Shown one piece after another: positions 54,205-62,702 of a stretch of DNA of 64,000 nt. The stretch's first letter is position 1, and each line of letters begins with the position of its first letter. Both the position numbers and the translations under genes were made by a program. Below the pieces are notes generated by a model, which was given only the letters and a program-made list of their open reading frames with translations, did not search any database and was not told the origin of the DNA. The stretch is from Hydrogenoanaerobacterium saccharovorans (GTDB taxonomy: Bacteria; Bacillota; Clostridia; Oscillospirales; Ruminococcaceae): contig NZ_RKRD01000002.1 in assembly GCF_003814745.1 (NCBI RefSeq), positions 248,001-312,000 of the forward strand, written 5' to 3'.

Positions 54205-54495
54205 ATGAATGAAAACAAGGATTTAAATACTTGCGCAAGATTAATCCTTGGTAAACCGGGAGTAGGTCGAAAAATTTACACAAAGGATTGGATTGAACAG
54301 ACCGATGCTGAAAGAAAGGCACGGGGCTTACCGCCCGAAAAAATTGCGGTAATTGAGCCAGAAAAAGAATATCAAAAATTGATGCGATTGGAGCGTGAGA
54401 AATTGTATGGAAAAAATGATCATTGGCAATGTAATTCATCACTTAACCATTACCCAAGAGGATATAGTGGATTGGGATTGGCTGGCAGGACTTAA
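54205..54495 (+). CDS. Hypothetical protein before the leucine-rich-repeat gene
   Basis: 96 residues, RBS GAAAGGTAGG. Reads LNTCARLILGKPGVGRKIYT then a charged helix (KEYQKLMRLEREKLYGKN). The last 30 residues (HWQCNSSLNHYPRGYSG) overlap the start of the next gene in another frame and are not protein-like, so the useful part ends near residue 68. Not recognised. Possibly truncated or fused by frameshift to the downstream gene in relatives. Confidence 0.5.
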   Translation: MNENKDLNTCARLILGKPGVGRKIYTKDWIEQTDAERKARGLPPEKIAVIEPEKEYQKLMRLEREKLYGKNDHWQCNSSLNHYPRGYSGLGLAGRT

Positions 54496-55057
54496 TGGAT
54501 TGACTGATATTAGGTTTGAAAACGTACCAATTAATACCGATACACTTGTAAAGTGTAAACGCTTAGTCGAATTAACTTTAATAAATTGTAGTGTTAACGA
54601 CCTATCCTTTGTTGGTCATATCAAAGGATTAGATACTTTTATAGCCTTCGATATGCCACACTGTGATTTTTCAAAACTCAATAATGCTAGCCAACTTGAT
54701 ACACTTTGTCTTTTCAACAGTTCAATTTCTGATATTCAATTTTTGTCTGGATTGTCATTAGGTTTCTTACAACTAGAAGATAATGCAATCAAAAATATTA
54801 ATGTTCTTGAGGAAATGACATCCTGTGATACGATACTCCTCGACAATAATATGATTGAAGATATCAGTGTGTTTTCTAGGATTAAATATCATTGTTCTGA
54901 ATTATCTATAACAGATAATAGAATACAAGATATATCAGCGATTTTAGCAGAAGACACGATTTCATCACTATACATTCAGCGAAACCGCTTATCTAAACGC
55001 GATAAAAAGAAACTACTAAACGAATTTGAACAGCATCGTAGGTGGATTGAAGTTTAA
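54407..55057 (+). CDS. Leucine-rich-repeat protein
   Basis: 216 residues from ATG 54407 with GGAG at 54390-54393; GTG 54395 is too near the RBS. No signal peptide. From about residue 30 it is a chain of about seven LRRs of roughly 20-22 residues (LVELTLINCSVNDLSFVGHI, LDTLCLFNSSISDIQFLSGL, CDTILLDNNMIEDISVFSRI), internalin/SDS22-like spacing, ending with a basic helix (KRDKKKLLNEFEQHRRW). A cytoplasmic interaction module within the Tad gene run; function unknown, perhaps cargo. Confidence 0.75.
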   Translation: MEKMIIGNVIHHLTITQEDIVDWDWLAGLNGLTDIRFENVPINTDTLVKCKRLVELTLINCSVNDLSFVGHIKGLDTFIAFDMPHCDFSKLNNASQLDTLCLFNSSISDIQFLSGLSLGFLQLEDNAIKNINVLEEMTSCDTILLDNNMIEDISVFSRIKYHCSELSITDNRIQDISAILAEDTISSLYIQRNRLSKRDKKKLLNEFEQHRRWIEV

Positions 55058-55101
55058 CGTTAGCGTAATCAAAAGTAATATGACATCATGGAGGTCAGAA
55101 A

Positions 55102-55947
55102 ATGAAGTTTATTAAAAGCAAATTGTTTATTGGCATTGTCTGCTTTTTAGTAGCGATCCTTGTGGGTTTTGTTGGTGTACCAATGGTAAACAAAATGACC
55201 AATGAAACCGTATCGGTAGTCCGTTTCAAGGAGGACATCAAAAAAGGCACGGTAATTACCCAGCAGAGCATCGAGGTCGTAAAAATCCCCCCTGCAGGGT
55301 TGCCGGAGAACGCTATCTCGACCCCGACGGAGGTAATAGATAAGTTCGCGGTAACAGATCTGCAAAAGGAGGATTTCGCTACAACAGCAAAGGTATCCGC
55401 CTCTGCACCCGATTACCTGCACGAGCTGCCAAAAGGTAAAATGGCAGTATCCTTTTCAGTGAATTCTTTTGCATCAGGGTTATCCGGTAAGGTTCTGCAG
55501 GACGATATTATCAGCTTATTTACTGTGGTGGGAGATATTCAAAACTTAACCAAAACGGAGGAAGTCACGGCAGAAAATCATCCTGCGCTAACCTACCTCA
55601 AGGTGCTTTCTGCGACTTCTGCAACAGGCATCGATACAGACAACAAAACCAAGGACGAAGACGGTAATCTATTACTGCCGGCTACCATTACCGTGCTTGT
55701 TAATGCTGAGCAAGCGAAACTGATTGCCGGCTTAGAACAAAACGGCACGATACAGGTTGCGGTTGTATCAAGAGGAAACACCGAGTATGCAGAAAAGCTG
55801 CTGAGTGTACAGCAAAACTATTTTGACCAGTTATCCTCACAAGAAAAGCAGGAGCTGGAGTTGAAAGAGGTACCCCAACCTACCGACACTTTACCGACGG
55901 AAGCAGAAAAAGATTTAACACCGGAGGGAGGAAAAAAGAATGAGTAA
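55102..55947 (+). CDS. CpaB/RcpC-like pilus assembly protein (SAF domain)
   Basis: 281 residues. N-terminal membrane helix (LFIGIVCFLVAILVGFVGVP), SAF domain (VVRFKEDIKKGTVITQQSIE, VDLQKEDFATTAKVS equivalent) and RcpC-type beta domain (PATITVLVNAEQAKLIAGLE). C-terminal Pro/Glu-rich tail. It assists Flp pilus assembly on the outer face. RBS GGAGG before ATG at 55102; overlaps the next gene by 8 bp. Confidence 0.8.
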   Translation: MKFIKSKLFIGIVCFLVAILVGFVGVPMVNKMTNETVSVVRFKEDIKKGTVITQQSIEVVKIPPAGLPENAISTPTEVIDKFAVTDLQKEDFATTAKVSASAPDYLHELPKGKMAVSFSVNSFASGLSGKVLQDDIISLFTVVGDIQNLTKTEEVTAENHPALTYLKVLSATSATGIDTDNKTKDEDGNLLLPATITVLVNAEQAKLIAGLEQNGTIQVAVVSRGNTEYAEKLLSVQQNYFDQLSSQEKQELELKEVPQPTDTLPTEAEKDLTPEGGKKNE

Positions 55948-56731
55948 AACCATTGCATTTTGGGGCAGCAGCGGAAGCGGAAAAACAATCAACTGTGTTG
56001 CGGTTGCTGAAAAATTGACAGATGAACAGAACAAAGTAGTGGTAATCAGTACAGACAGCCAGTCACCTGCATTGCCCGTTTACCTGCCGAGCAAAGAAAT
56101 TTTGACGGCATACTCCCTGGGAAATCTTTTGATGTCCAATAACTTTGCATTTTCCAACGTTTCAGATAAATTGCATTTGCACCCCGATAACCCGAACCTT
56201 GCTTTTATGGGGCTTACACAGGGGGAGAACATCACCACATATAACAGCTTTGAGAGAGACAAGATTATAAAGCTGATGAAGACACTGAGCTTAGAGCTGG
56301 ATTATATCCTTATAGACTGCAACACACAGCCTCTTTTGGATATGCTGAGCCTTACGGCGTTGGAGCTTGCAGACGAGGCTGTGCGCTGTATTACCCCGGA
56401 CAATAAAGGCATACAGTTTTTATCTACGCAGCTGCCGTTGTTGACTGATTCAAAATTTAAAACAGACAGACACATCAAAGTGCTGTCCAATATCACTCCG
56501 AAATCTCCTGTTGATGCAGTATGCAAGCGAACAGGAGATTTCGATTTTTATCTGCCCTATTCAGTAGACATATATGAAAAGTTTATTGAGGGTTCGGAAC
56601 TAAAGGGATTTCGTAAACAGTCGTTTCTAAATGACAACAACGGGTATCGCTATGAACAGGAAATCAGCAAGCTTGCAGAAAGGGTGAAACAGGTTGCCGA
56701 TACCGATTCAGACACAGAAAGCACCGATTAA
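55940..56731 (+). CDS. TadZ/ParA-like P-loop ATPase
   Basis: 263 residues. Intact P-loop AFWGSSGSGKTINCVAVAEK (near 6-25), switch region VVISTDSQSPALPVYLPS and Walker B-like YILIDCNTQPLL. Lacks a receiver domain. Member of the MinD/ParA fold that localises Tad ATPases. Unlike the protein at 52379, it keeps the catalytic lysine. Overlaps the TadA-like gene by 38 bp. Confidence 0.8.
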   Translation: MSKTIAFWGSSGSGKTINCVAVAEKLTDEQNKVVVISTDSQSPALPVYLPSKEILTAYSLGNLLMSNNFAFSNVSDKLHLHPDNPNLAFMGLTQGENITTYNSFERDKIIKLMKTLSLELDYILIDCNTQPLLDMLSLTALELADEAVRCITPDNKGIQFLSTQLPLLTDSKFKTDRHIKVLSNITPKSPVDAVCKRTGDFDFYLPYSVDIYEKFIEGSELKGFRKQSFLNDNNGYRYEQEISKLAERVKQVADTDSDTESTD

Positions 56732-58100
56732 TTTAACCGGTATTCTATATTCCTCTCAAGCAGAACCATATGAGCACATACTCACGAAAATACAAATTCA
56801 CATGAAAGACAACTACGCACGAGAATTAAGCGAATTCAAGGGTGACAACGACACGGAAAAGTTTCTCCGAGAGTGCATCCAAAAATATCTTAAAGAGAAC
56901 CGGGCTGGGTGTGACAACGGGGAGGACTTGGAGTCTCTTACTAACCGGTTGTTTCACGATATGGCAGAGCACTCCTTTATTTCGCGCCTTGGCATCTTAG
57001 ATATGGACGGATTTGAAGAACTCAACGGAAACGCCTGGAACGATATCGAACTGATTACCAGTGAGGGATACAAAAAACTGGATGAGACGTTTTTAAATCC
57101 CCAGCAGGCGGTTGATGTTATTAAACGTATTCTGAGTCGCCGTGGTGTCACCATTGACAACGGGATGCCGTATGCATACGGAGATATGGGCAAAGGCATT
57201 CGTATCACGGTTGCAATGCCGCCTATCGTAGATGAAGAAGTGGGTATAGTGTTTTCTATTCGAAAGGTTGACGTAAATAATATCAGCGAAGAAAAGCTTA
57301 TCCAGAAAGGCAGTGCTGCAAAAGAAGAACTGGAAATGTTAAAGGTACTGGTAGAACGAAAAATCAGTATGGCATTTGGTGGTGGTACGGGTTCCGGCAA
57401 AACCACAACCGCAGCCTGGCTTCTTTCTACCCTACCGACCAAATACCGCTTATTTACCATTGAGGAAAGCAGCCGAGAAATTGACCTTATCAAAAGAGAT
57501 GAAAATGCTAAAATCATTTCTCGTGTTGTGCACACCTTGACCATGACGTCCTCCAATCCTCAGGATGCGATCGACCAGACACGGCTGCTTGAAATTGCTT
57601 TGCGATTTCACCCCGACATTATCTTTATGGCAGAGATGCGAAGTAAAGAAGCCTTTGCAGTACAAGAAGCAGCACGTACCGGACATGGAGTGTTGGCAAC
57701 CCTGCATACCAAGTCAGCGCCGGCTACCTATATGAGGTTAATGACATTAGCGAAACAAGCACAGCCCACCTTCGCCGATGACACGCTGATGAAGATGATG
57801 ATTGAGGCATTCCCCATTATCATCTATCAAAAGCAGTTGGATGACGGCTCTCGCCGTATTATGCGTGTTATCGAAGCAGAGAAATACAAGGACGGCGAAG
57901 TGATTTATCGCACGTTATGGCGGTTTGTGGTGGAAGACACAGTAACAAATTCGGATGGGTTTGTAAAAGTAATCGGGCACCATGAACGCTTGGATGGTAT
58001 ATCCAAAACTCTGTACGATGAGCTGATAGAAAACGGGTGCCCACGTCGAACTGCCGACAAGCTTTACGCGCCGACAGGAAAGGAGTCTGAGTGTGCTTGA
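56694..58100 (+). CDS. TadA/CpaF-type pilus secretion ATPase
   Basis: 468 residues from TTG 56694 (start uncertain; no strong RBS, coupled to upstream). CpaF-type N-terminal all-helical domain, then Walker A GGGTGSGKTTTAAW (about 229-242), Asp box FTIEESSREIDL, Walker B IIFMAEMRSKEAF and His box TGHGVLATLHTKSA. It energises assembly of the Flp pilus. Next gene starts 10 bp before its stop. Confidence 0.92.
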   Translation: MPIPIQTQKAPINLTGILYSSQAEPYEHILTKIQIHMKDNYARELSEFKGDNDTEKFLRECIQKYLKENRAGCDNGEDLESLTNRLFHDMAEHSFISRLGILDMDGFEELNGNAWNDIELITSEGYKKLDETFLNPQQAVDVIKRILSRRGVTIDNGMPYAYGDMGKGIRITVAMPPIVDEEVGIVFSIRKVDVNNISEEKLIQKGSAAKEELEMLKVLVERKISMAFGGGTGSGKTTTAAWLLSTLPTKYRLFTIEESSREIDLIKRDENAKIISRVVHTLTMTSSNPQDAIDQTRLLEIALRFHPDIIFMAEMRSKEAFAVQEAARTGHGVLATLHTKSAPATYMRLMTLAKQAQPTFADDTLMKMMIEAFPIIIYQKQLDDGSRRIMRVIEAEKYKDGEVIYRTLWRFVVEDTVTNSDGFVKVIGHHERLDGISKTLYDELIENGCPRRTADKLYAPTGKESECA

Positions 58101-59041
58101 TAGTATCAATCCTTGTCTTTGTTTTACTTATAACAGGCTTTGTACTAATTTTTGATTTTTCAATTCTACAAAAACTGAAATTAATCAAAATACGAGACAG
58201 GCAGAAGCCAAAAAAAGTAAAACAAAAATTGACCTTGAAGAAAAAGCTTCAGGAACTCAAAGGTCATAAAAAAATAGATTTCTTAAACAGAAACATTTTA
58301 GACGCGCAACAGGTGCTCACCAAAACAGGCAGAGCAGGCAAGGTCAAATCGACGATGACACTCTGCTCAGTGTGTGCAGCAGCCGGTTTTGTAATCAGCC
58401 TTTTGCTTGGCAACTTATTGTTGAGCCCCATACTCACCGTTGGCTTTTACTTAGCACCCTTGTGGTTTGTAAAAATCACCGCGAAAAACTACAAAAAGCA
58501 TCTGAGCAATGAGCTGTCAACCTGTCTGTCTGTGATAACGGCTTCTTACATCCGCAATGAAAACATCATTACGGCGGTGGAAGAAAATATGGTTAATCTA
58601 CGACAGCCCGTCAAAGAGCCGTTTTCCGTTTTTTTGACACAGGTAAAATACATCAGTTCGGATGTAATAGGCGCGCTACGAACTCTGCAAGGTTCGATAG
58701 ATAACCCTATTTTCCAAAGCTGGTGCACTTCTCTCATTCAGTGTCAAAGCGACCGCAATTTGAAATATACCCTGCAGCCCATCGTCAATAAATTTTCGCA
58801 GACAAAAGCAATTCAGGCAGAACTAGAAACCGAATTCATGAAGCCGCTTGCTAATTTTATTACGATGTCGTTGATGGTGATTGGTTGTATACCGGGGTTT
58901 TATGTTATCAACAAAGAGTGGTTCTTATGTTTGACAGACACTATTTGGGGGCAGTTGGCAATGACCATTACCGCCCTTGGCATTTTATTTGGCATCAATA
59001 AGGCGGTCAATTTATCCCAACCGATAGAACCAAAGAGATAG
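58091..59041 (+). CDS. TadB-like pilus assembly membrane protein
   Basis: 316 residues, GTG 58091 (RBS AAAGGAG, six bases away). N-terminal helix (LVFVLLITGFVLIFDF), Lys-rich cytoplasmic stretch, then paired helices (AAGFVISLLLGNLLLSPILT) and the T2SSF-type core around CLSVITASYIRNENIITAVE, closing helices at the C-terminus. Part of the membrane platform with TadC. Gap to TadC 13 bp. Confidence 0.8.
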   Translation: MCLIVSILVFVLLITGFVLIFDFSILQKLKLIKIRDRQKPKKVKQKLTLKKKLQELKGHKKIDFLNRNILDAQQVLTKTGRAGKVKSTMTLCSVCAAAGFVISLLLGNLLLSPILTVGFYLAPLWFVKITAKNYKKHLSNELSTCLSVITASYIRNENIITAVEENMVNLRQPVKEPFSVFLTQVKYISSDVIGALRTLQGSIDNPIFQSWCTSLIQCQSDRNLKYTLQPIVNKFSQTKAIQAELETEFMKPLANFITMSLMVIGCIPGFYVINKEWFLCLTDTIWGQLAMTITALGILFGINKAVNLSQPIEPKR

Positions 59042-59054
59042 GAGGTGAAAAAAC

Positions 59055-59927
59055 ATGTTTTATTTATCTTGTCTTACAGCAGTATTAGCAGGCTTTTCAG
59101 TTTACTGTATCTTTTCACAATTTGTAACTTTTCCGAGCAGCAAAGCAGAAAAGATAATTTTAAATGCCGGCAAAAAGAAGACACTGAAATCTTCTATGGA
59201 AACTTCTTTTTTAATTCCTCTAGCAAACAAAATTGAACCGCATATCAAACTGGAGGAATACCGACGTGAGGCATTACAGCTAACTCTGAATACCGCAGGC
59301 TTGAGTTTATCTGCCGAGAAGTACACGGCAAATGCTATTGCATATGGATTTTTATACTTTTTCATGTTGCTACCAGTGGGTATACTACTATCTCCTGTTT
59401 TTTTTCTGGCGGCTCTCATTCTTGGCTTTATGTGCTACAAACAGCGCATGGACTCCGCACAAAAAGTGGTTACAGAAAAGCGAAGGCAGATTGAGTCGGA
59501 ACTGCCGCACTTTGCATCGACCATTCATGAGCAACTCAACGTTACTCGTGATGTGATGAAGATTTTTGAGAGTTACCGCAAAATCTGTTCCAAAGAATTT
59601 GAGGAGGAAATTACCAAAACGCTTGCCGATATGAAAACTGGCAACCAAGAAAAGGCATTGCGGAACTTTGAAAACCGCATGGGAAGCTATAAGCTGTCTG
59701 AGGTTATACGAGGGCTTATCGGTGTGTTGGGAGGAAACAATCAAATCATTCACTTTGAGATACTAACCAATGACCTGATTAAGTCAGAGAATGAGGAGTT
59801 AAGGCGCGAGGCAATCAAGCGCCCCGACAAGCTGAAACTGAATGAATTTATCTTATTAGGATGCTTCTTATTAATGATTGGAATAGCAATTGGTCTGCAA
59901 GTCTATGGGAGCATTAAGAGTTTTTAA
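59055..59927 (+). CDS. TadC-like pilus assembly membrane protein
   Basis: 290 residues, RBS AGGAGGTG. Membrane helices at the N-terminus, a pair at 95-135 (GFLYFFMLLPVGILLSPVFF) and at the end (ILLGCFLLMIGIAIGLQVYG). The cytoplasmic T2SSF core includes IESELPHFASTIHEQLNVTR. TadB and TadC always come as a pair as here. A small hairpin (AGTCT/AGACT near 59939) lies between it and the pilin gene. Confidence 0.82.
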   Translation: MFYLSCLTAVLAGFSVYCIFSQFVTFPSSKAEKIILNAGKKKTLKSSMETSFLIPLANKIEPHIKLEEYRREALQLTLNTAGLSLSAEKYTANAIAYGFLYFFMLLPVGILLSPVFFLAALILGFMCYKQRMDSAQKVVTEKRRQIESELPHFASTIHEQLNVTRDVMKIFESYRKICSKEFEEEITKTLADMKTGNQEKALRNFENRMGSYKLSEVIRGLIGVLGGNNQIIHFEILTNDLIKSENEELRREAIKRPDKLKLNEFILLGCFLLMIGIAIGLQVYGSIKSF

Positions 59928-59982
59928 GTCATCCGCAGTCTGGAGACTGTATAAATAACATTATATTTTTGGAGGAATTATC

Positions 59983-60240
59983 ATGACAGAATTGAAAAAC
60001 AAAATCAACGTAAAATTATTTAAGGGAATGGCAGTTATTCAGCTTGCGACAATCGAATTGAAAAATAAGGTAAGAAACAAACTGGTATCCAATGAGGGAG
60101 CAATTTCGGATTATGCAGCAGGTGCTGCTATCGGTTTAGTAGGTGCCGCAATAATTCTAGGCATTATAAAAGTTCTGCTGAAGGATGAGGTTGAACCCGG
60201 ACTTACTGCTAAAACGAAAGAAATCTTTTCAACTAAGTAA
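59983..60240 (+). CDS. Flp-like major pilin (DUF6133-like)
   Basis: 85 residues, RBS TTTGGAGGAAT. Long charged N-terminus, then SNEGAISDYAAGAAIGLVGA and AIILGIIKVLL: a single hydrophobic helix as in Flp pilins, preceded by an Asn/Glu-Gly processing-like site (N-E-G). The prepilin peptidase at 53760 is the expected processor. A GC-rich stem-loop GGGGCG/CGCCCC (60253-60274) follows without T tract and may stabilise this abundant message. Confidence 0.72.
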   Translation: MTELKNKINVKLFKGMAVIQLATIELKNKVRNKLVSNEGAISDYAAGAAIGLVGAAIILGIIKVLLKDEVEPGLTAKTKEIFSTK

Positions 60241-60296
60241 TCATTAAAAAACGGGGCGGGGTAATTCTCGCCCCAATCATTTAAAGGAGTATCATT

Positions 60297-60704
60297 ATGC
60301 TACATAAATTTCGTGACAACCAAGGCTCTGCGGCGCCTGAAATAGCAGTTGGTTTTTTGGTTTTTATGATGTTTTTGGTTCTTGCAGTAACGTTTCTTCC
60401 GCAATATGTGCGAAAGCAAGAACTAGATACGGCAGCAACAGAAATAGCCCGTTACATTGAAATAAAAGGTGTCGTAAATGATGATGTCTATTACTACGTA
60501 GAGGAAATCAAAGATGTAATTAATATGGATTTTAACTGTTCTATTGATGCGGACTATTACGGAAGTTCAAGGAAAATTCAGTTAGAAAAGAAGTTTAAAG
60601 TAACCTTGTCCTATGATTCCAAATTTGGAATAGGCGGTGTTATTTCGGTGCCATTGCCCATTAAAGGTCACGCTTATGGGGTTAGCGAAAAATACATAAA
60701 GTGA
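60297..60704 (+). CDS. DUF4320-like pseudopilin (TadE-like)
   Basis: 135 residues, RBS AAAGGAGTAT. N-terminal NQGSAAPEIAVGFLVFMMFL: charged lead, Gly-Ser then Glu at about +5 of the hydrophobic helix, the plan of TadE/TadF-type minor pilins. The rest is beta-rich (DFNCSIDADYYGSSRKIQL). Fits DUF4320 of Clostridia ICEs. Followed 12 bp later by another pseudopilin. Confidence 0.75.
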   Translation: MLHKFRDNQGSAAPEIAVGFLVFMMFLVLAVTFLPQYVRKQELDTAATEIARYIEIKGVVNDDVYYYVEEIKDVINMDFNCSIDADYYGSSRKIQLEKKFKVTLSYDSKFGIGGVISVPLPIKGHAYGVSEKYIK

Positions 60705-60716
60705 GGAGGTGATAAT

Positions 60717-61247
60717 ATGCTAAAGCTCAAAAGCAACTACGGCTTTGCAGGTGAAAAGGTCGTACTGATAGTTATGGTTGTTTCAATGTTGATGTCAGTC
60801 ATTATGGAGTACCAACGGTGCCATGTCATCGGTCAGAACGTGGATGAGGCGCTGCAGGCTGCCACCAACACGGTTGGCGTACAGAATATGCACAATGCAT
60901 CTAAAGGAATCCGTGAGGGCAACAGCGGCGCATACCGTTACGATTTTTTTACAGATGATTGGGATGAAAACATAACAGCCTCTCAAATTGCAGACGAAGT
61001 AAAACAATCCCTTGGGCTGAGCAGCAAAGGCGGTAAGTTGGAGCTTAGAACAAACACAGGATTGGAATACAGTGTATCCAAAATTGAAATTGATTATGAG
61101 AATGCACGTTTTGCAGGTAATAACAACAGAACTCTAACGTTTATTACATCCGCACAGCTTGAAATACCTATTACCATTATAGGGGATGCTTTACCGCCGA
61201 TTAAGCTCGACAGAAAAGTGAAAACATCTTACATGAACAAGTACTGA
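60717..61247 (+). CDS. Second pseudopilin-like protein
   Basis: 176 residues, RBS GAGGAGGTG. Starts NYGFAGEKVVLIVMVVSMLM: Gly-Phe-Ala-Gly-Glu before a single membrane helix, resembling prepilin class III processing with Glu+5, then an extracytoplasmic alpha/beta domain. No further family recognised. Likely minor pilin or assembly factor in the Flp set. Confidence 0.65.
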   Translation: MLKLKSNYGFAGEKVVLIVMVVSMLMSVIMEYQRCHVIGQNVDEALQAATNTVGVQNMHNASKGIREGNSGAYRYDFFTDDWDENITASQIADEVKQSLGLSSKGGKLELRTNTGLEYSVSKIEIDYENARFAGNNNRTLTFITSAQLEIPITIIGDALPPIKLDRKVKTSYMNKY

Positions 61248-61281
61248 TTTAAACATAATAATTCATAAGGAGAATATAAAA

Positions 61282-62229
61282 ATGATTTCTTTTGCTTTAC
61301 AGAACTTTGTCCTATCCGCTGATGCAATCCCATCTACCGCCAAAGCTGTTTATATGCAGCTTATGGCGAGAGCCGATGAATACCGCAAATGCTTTCCGTC
61401 CATTGATACACTCGCTTATTATGTCGGACGCTCACCTCGCACCGTACAGCGTGCGCTGAAGGTCTTATGTGAGCAGGGACTCATTAAAAAAGAGTCCCGG
61501 TACAGACTGAACAACAGTCAAACCAGTAATCTGTACACACTAGTTGAACATAAAGAGATTGCAGATACCCAACAAAAAGAACCGCCAAAATCATATGTAT
61601 CAAAAACAGCCTTCACGGAAAGCCAGGGAGCTTCCAATGAGGGCTGTTCTTTTTACGACTCTGATATCATTATTGAAGCCCAGGGCGAAGTACCTGTTTC
61701 CCCTATTGTAGAAGAAACTGTATCAGAAGAAAAAGTGCAAAAAGAAAATGACACATGTGTTGCACCACATATGCCATCTGAAAGTGCTTATCCAAGCACG
61801 CCTATCAACACCACTAAGGTATCACAAGATGGCGTGACTTGTCAAAAGCAACCCGTTAAAAAGTCTTACATAATGCGTAAAGCAACCATAGCAATGCTAT
61901 TCGCACGTTATTTTATATTCACCGGCATACCATACAAGGAGGTTTACCGTATGATGACTTCACCCGACCTGCAGGCATCCATTTTTTCAAGCAAAACATT
62001 GTCCAACACAGCCAAACTCGTATTTATCTACCTCTGCGCCAAAGCGGATGAAACCCGGCAATGTGTTGTAAATCCCTCTAATCTTGCACAGAGCTTCGCG
62101 CGCTCTAAAAGAACCATCCAGCGGGCATTGGCGGAACTTTATGAACAGAACATGATTTCAACAGATGACCGATATAATCTTACCGGGAATAGGACGAGCT
62201 GTATCTATACCATCCGCAAAATCGACTAG
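61282..62229 (+). CDS. Duplicated helix-turn-helix (HTH_36-type) protein
   Basis: 315 residues, RBS AAGGAGAATA. Two copies of a winged helix: residues 1-90 (AKAVYMQLMARADEYRKCFP, GRSPRTVQRALKVLCEQGLI) and about 230-315 (AKLVFIYLCAKADETRQCVV, RSKRTIQRALAELYEQNMIS), joined by a Pro/Glu-rich linker. Both end in SNLYT/SCIYTI. Like replication-initiator and HTH_36 proteins of Clostridia elements. Three TGTCAC copies (62245-62274) lie right after its stop and may be its sites. Role in element replication or regulation is inferred. Confidence 0.75.
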   Translation: MISFALQNFVLSADAIPSTAKAVYMQLMARADEYRKCFPSIDTLAYYVGRSPRTVQRALKVLCEQGLIKKESRYRLNNSQTSNLYTLVEHKEIADTQQKEPPKSYVSKTAFTESQGASNEGCSFYDSDIIIEAQGEVPVSPIVEETVSEEKVQKENDTCVAPHMPSESAYPSTPINTTKVSQDGVTCQKQPVKKSYIMRKATIAMLFARYFIFTGIPYKEVYRMMTSPDLQASIFSSKTLSNTAKLVFIYLCAKADETRQCVVNPSNLAQSFARSKRTIQRALAELYEQNMISTDDRYNLTGNRTSCIYTIRKID

Positions 62230-62572
62230 CTTTTTATTCTTACGTGTCACCCGGGAGGATGTCACACATGTCACCCCCATAATAAGACCAGATAGATATT
62301 ACTTATTCAAGAAGAGATATTAGATATTTGAGGTTAGATGTTAAAGACTACTAGACTCATATAGGCTTCAACTTTCTTAGTTTTCAACAATACATACTTG
62401 TTTGTTCTTTGGATGGTGAAAAGTTTTTCTTGAAATTATACGTGATTACAAATAAAGATTCAACAATTTAGTTATACCTATGTAATTAGATGTTCTCGAT
62501 ATAGATAATTGATGAACAGATGATTTTAGAGGCAAACTATTCAACAGACTTTAGATTGTATTCCAATATATA
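62230..62572. other. AT-rich gap after the HTH gene with triple TGTCAC
   Basis: TGTCAC occurs at 62245-62250, 62260-62265 and 62269-62274, unevenly spaced, with a CCCGGG between the first two. The remaining 300 bp is AT-rich and holds no convincing gene, RNA or copy of the attL core. It could be an origin or operator. Confidence 0.45.
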
Positions 62573-62601
62573 TTGACAAATATTTACATAAAGTCTACAA
62601 T
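62573..62601 (+). promoter_or_regulatory. Promoter of the leucine-rich surface-protein gene
   Basis: TTGACA (62573-62578), 17-bp spacer, TACAAT (62596-62601). Perfect -35 and 5/6 -10, leaving a leader of about 95 nt before the TTG start. Confidence 0.8.
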
Positions 62602-62702
62602 AAATACAATCAAGTAACAATTTGGAAAAAATGAGGTGGTTTTTAATTAATAAATTAATTTCTTGTTTTTTTCAAACTAAATTATTGAGGAGTGTGAACG
62701 AA

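Larger units (their letters stand above)
15456..62229 (+). mobile_element. Integrative and conjugative element (ICE) inserted in tRNA-Leu(UAA), right end not seen
   Basis: From attL at the tRNA fragment to at least the double-HTH gene, all genes run on the plus strand and encode integration (Tyr recombinase), partition (ParA, two ParBs), DNA processing (methylase-helicase, TOPRIM fusion, SSB-like, relaxase), coupling and secretion (VirD4, VirB4, VirB6-like, PrgI, M23) and a Tad/Flp pilus. Base composition is more AT-rich than the sugar locus. I searched the last 2 kb by eye for the attL core (GACTTAAAATCCCT or its complement) and found none, so the element probably extends past the window. 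No antibiotic-resistance gene recognised. Confidence 0.9.
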
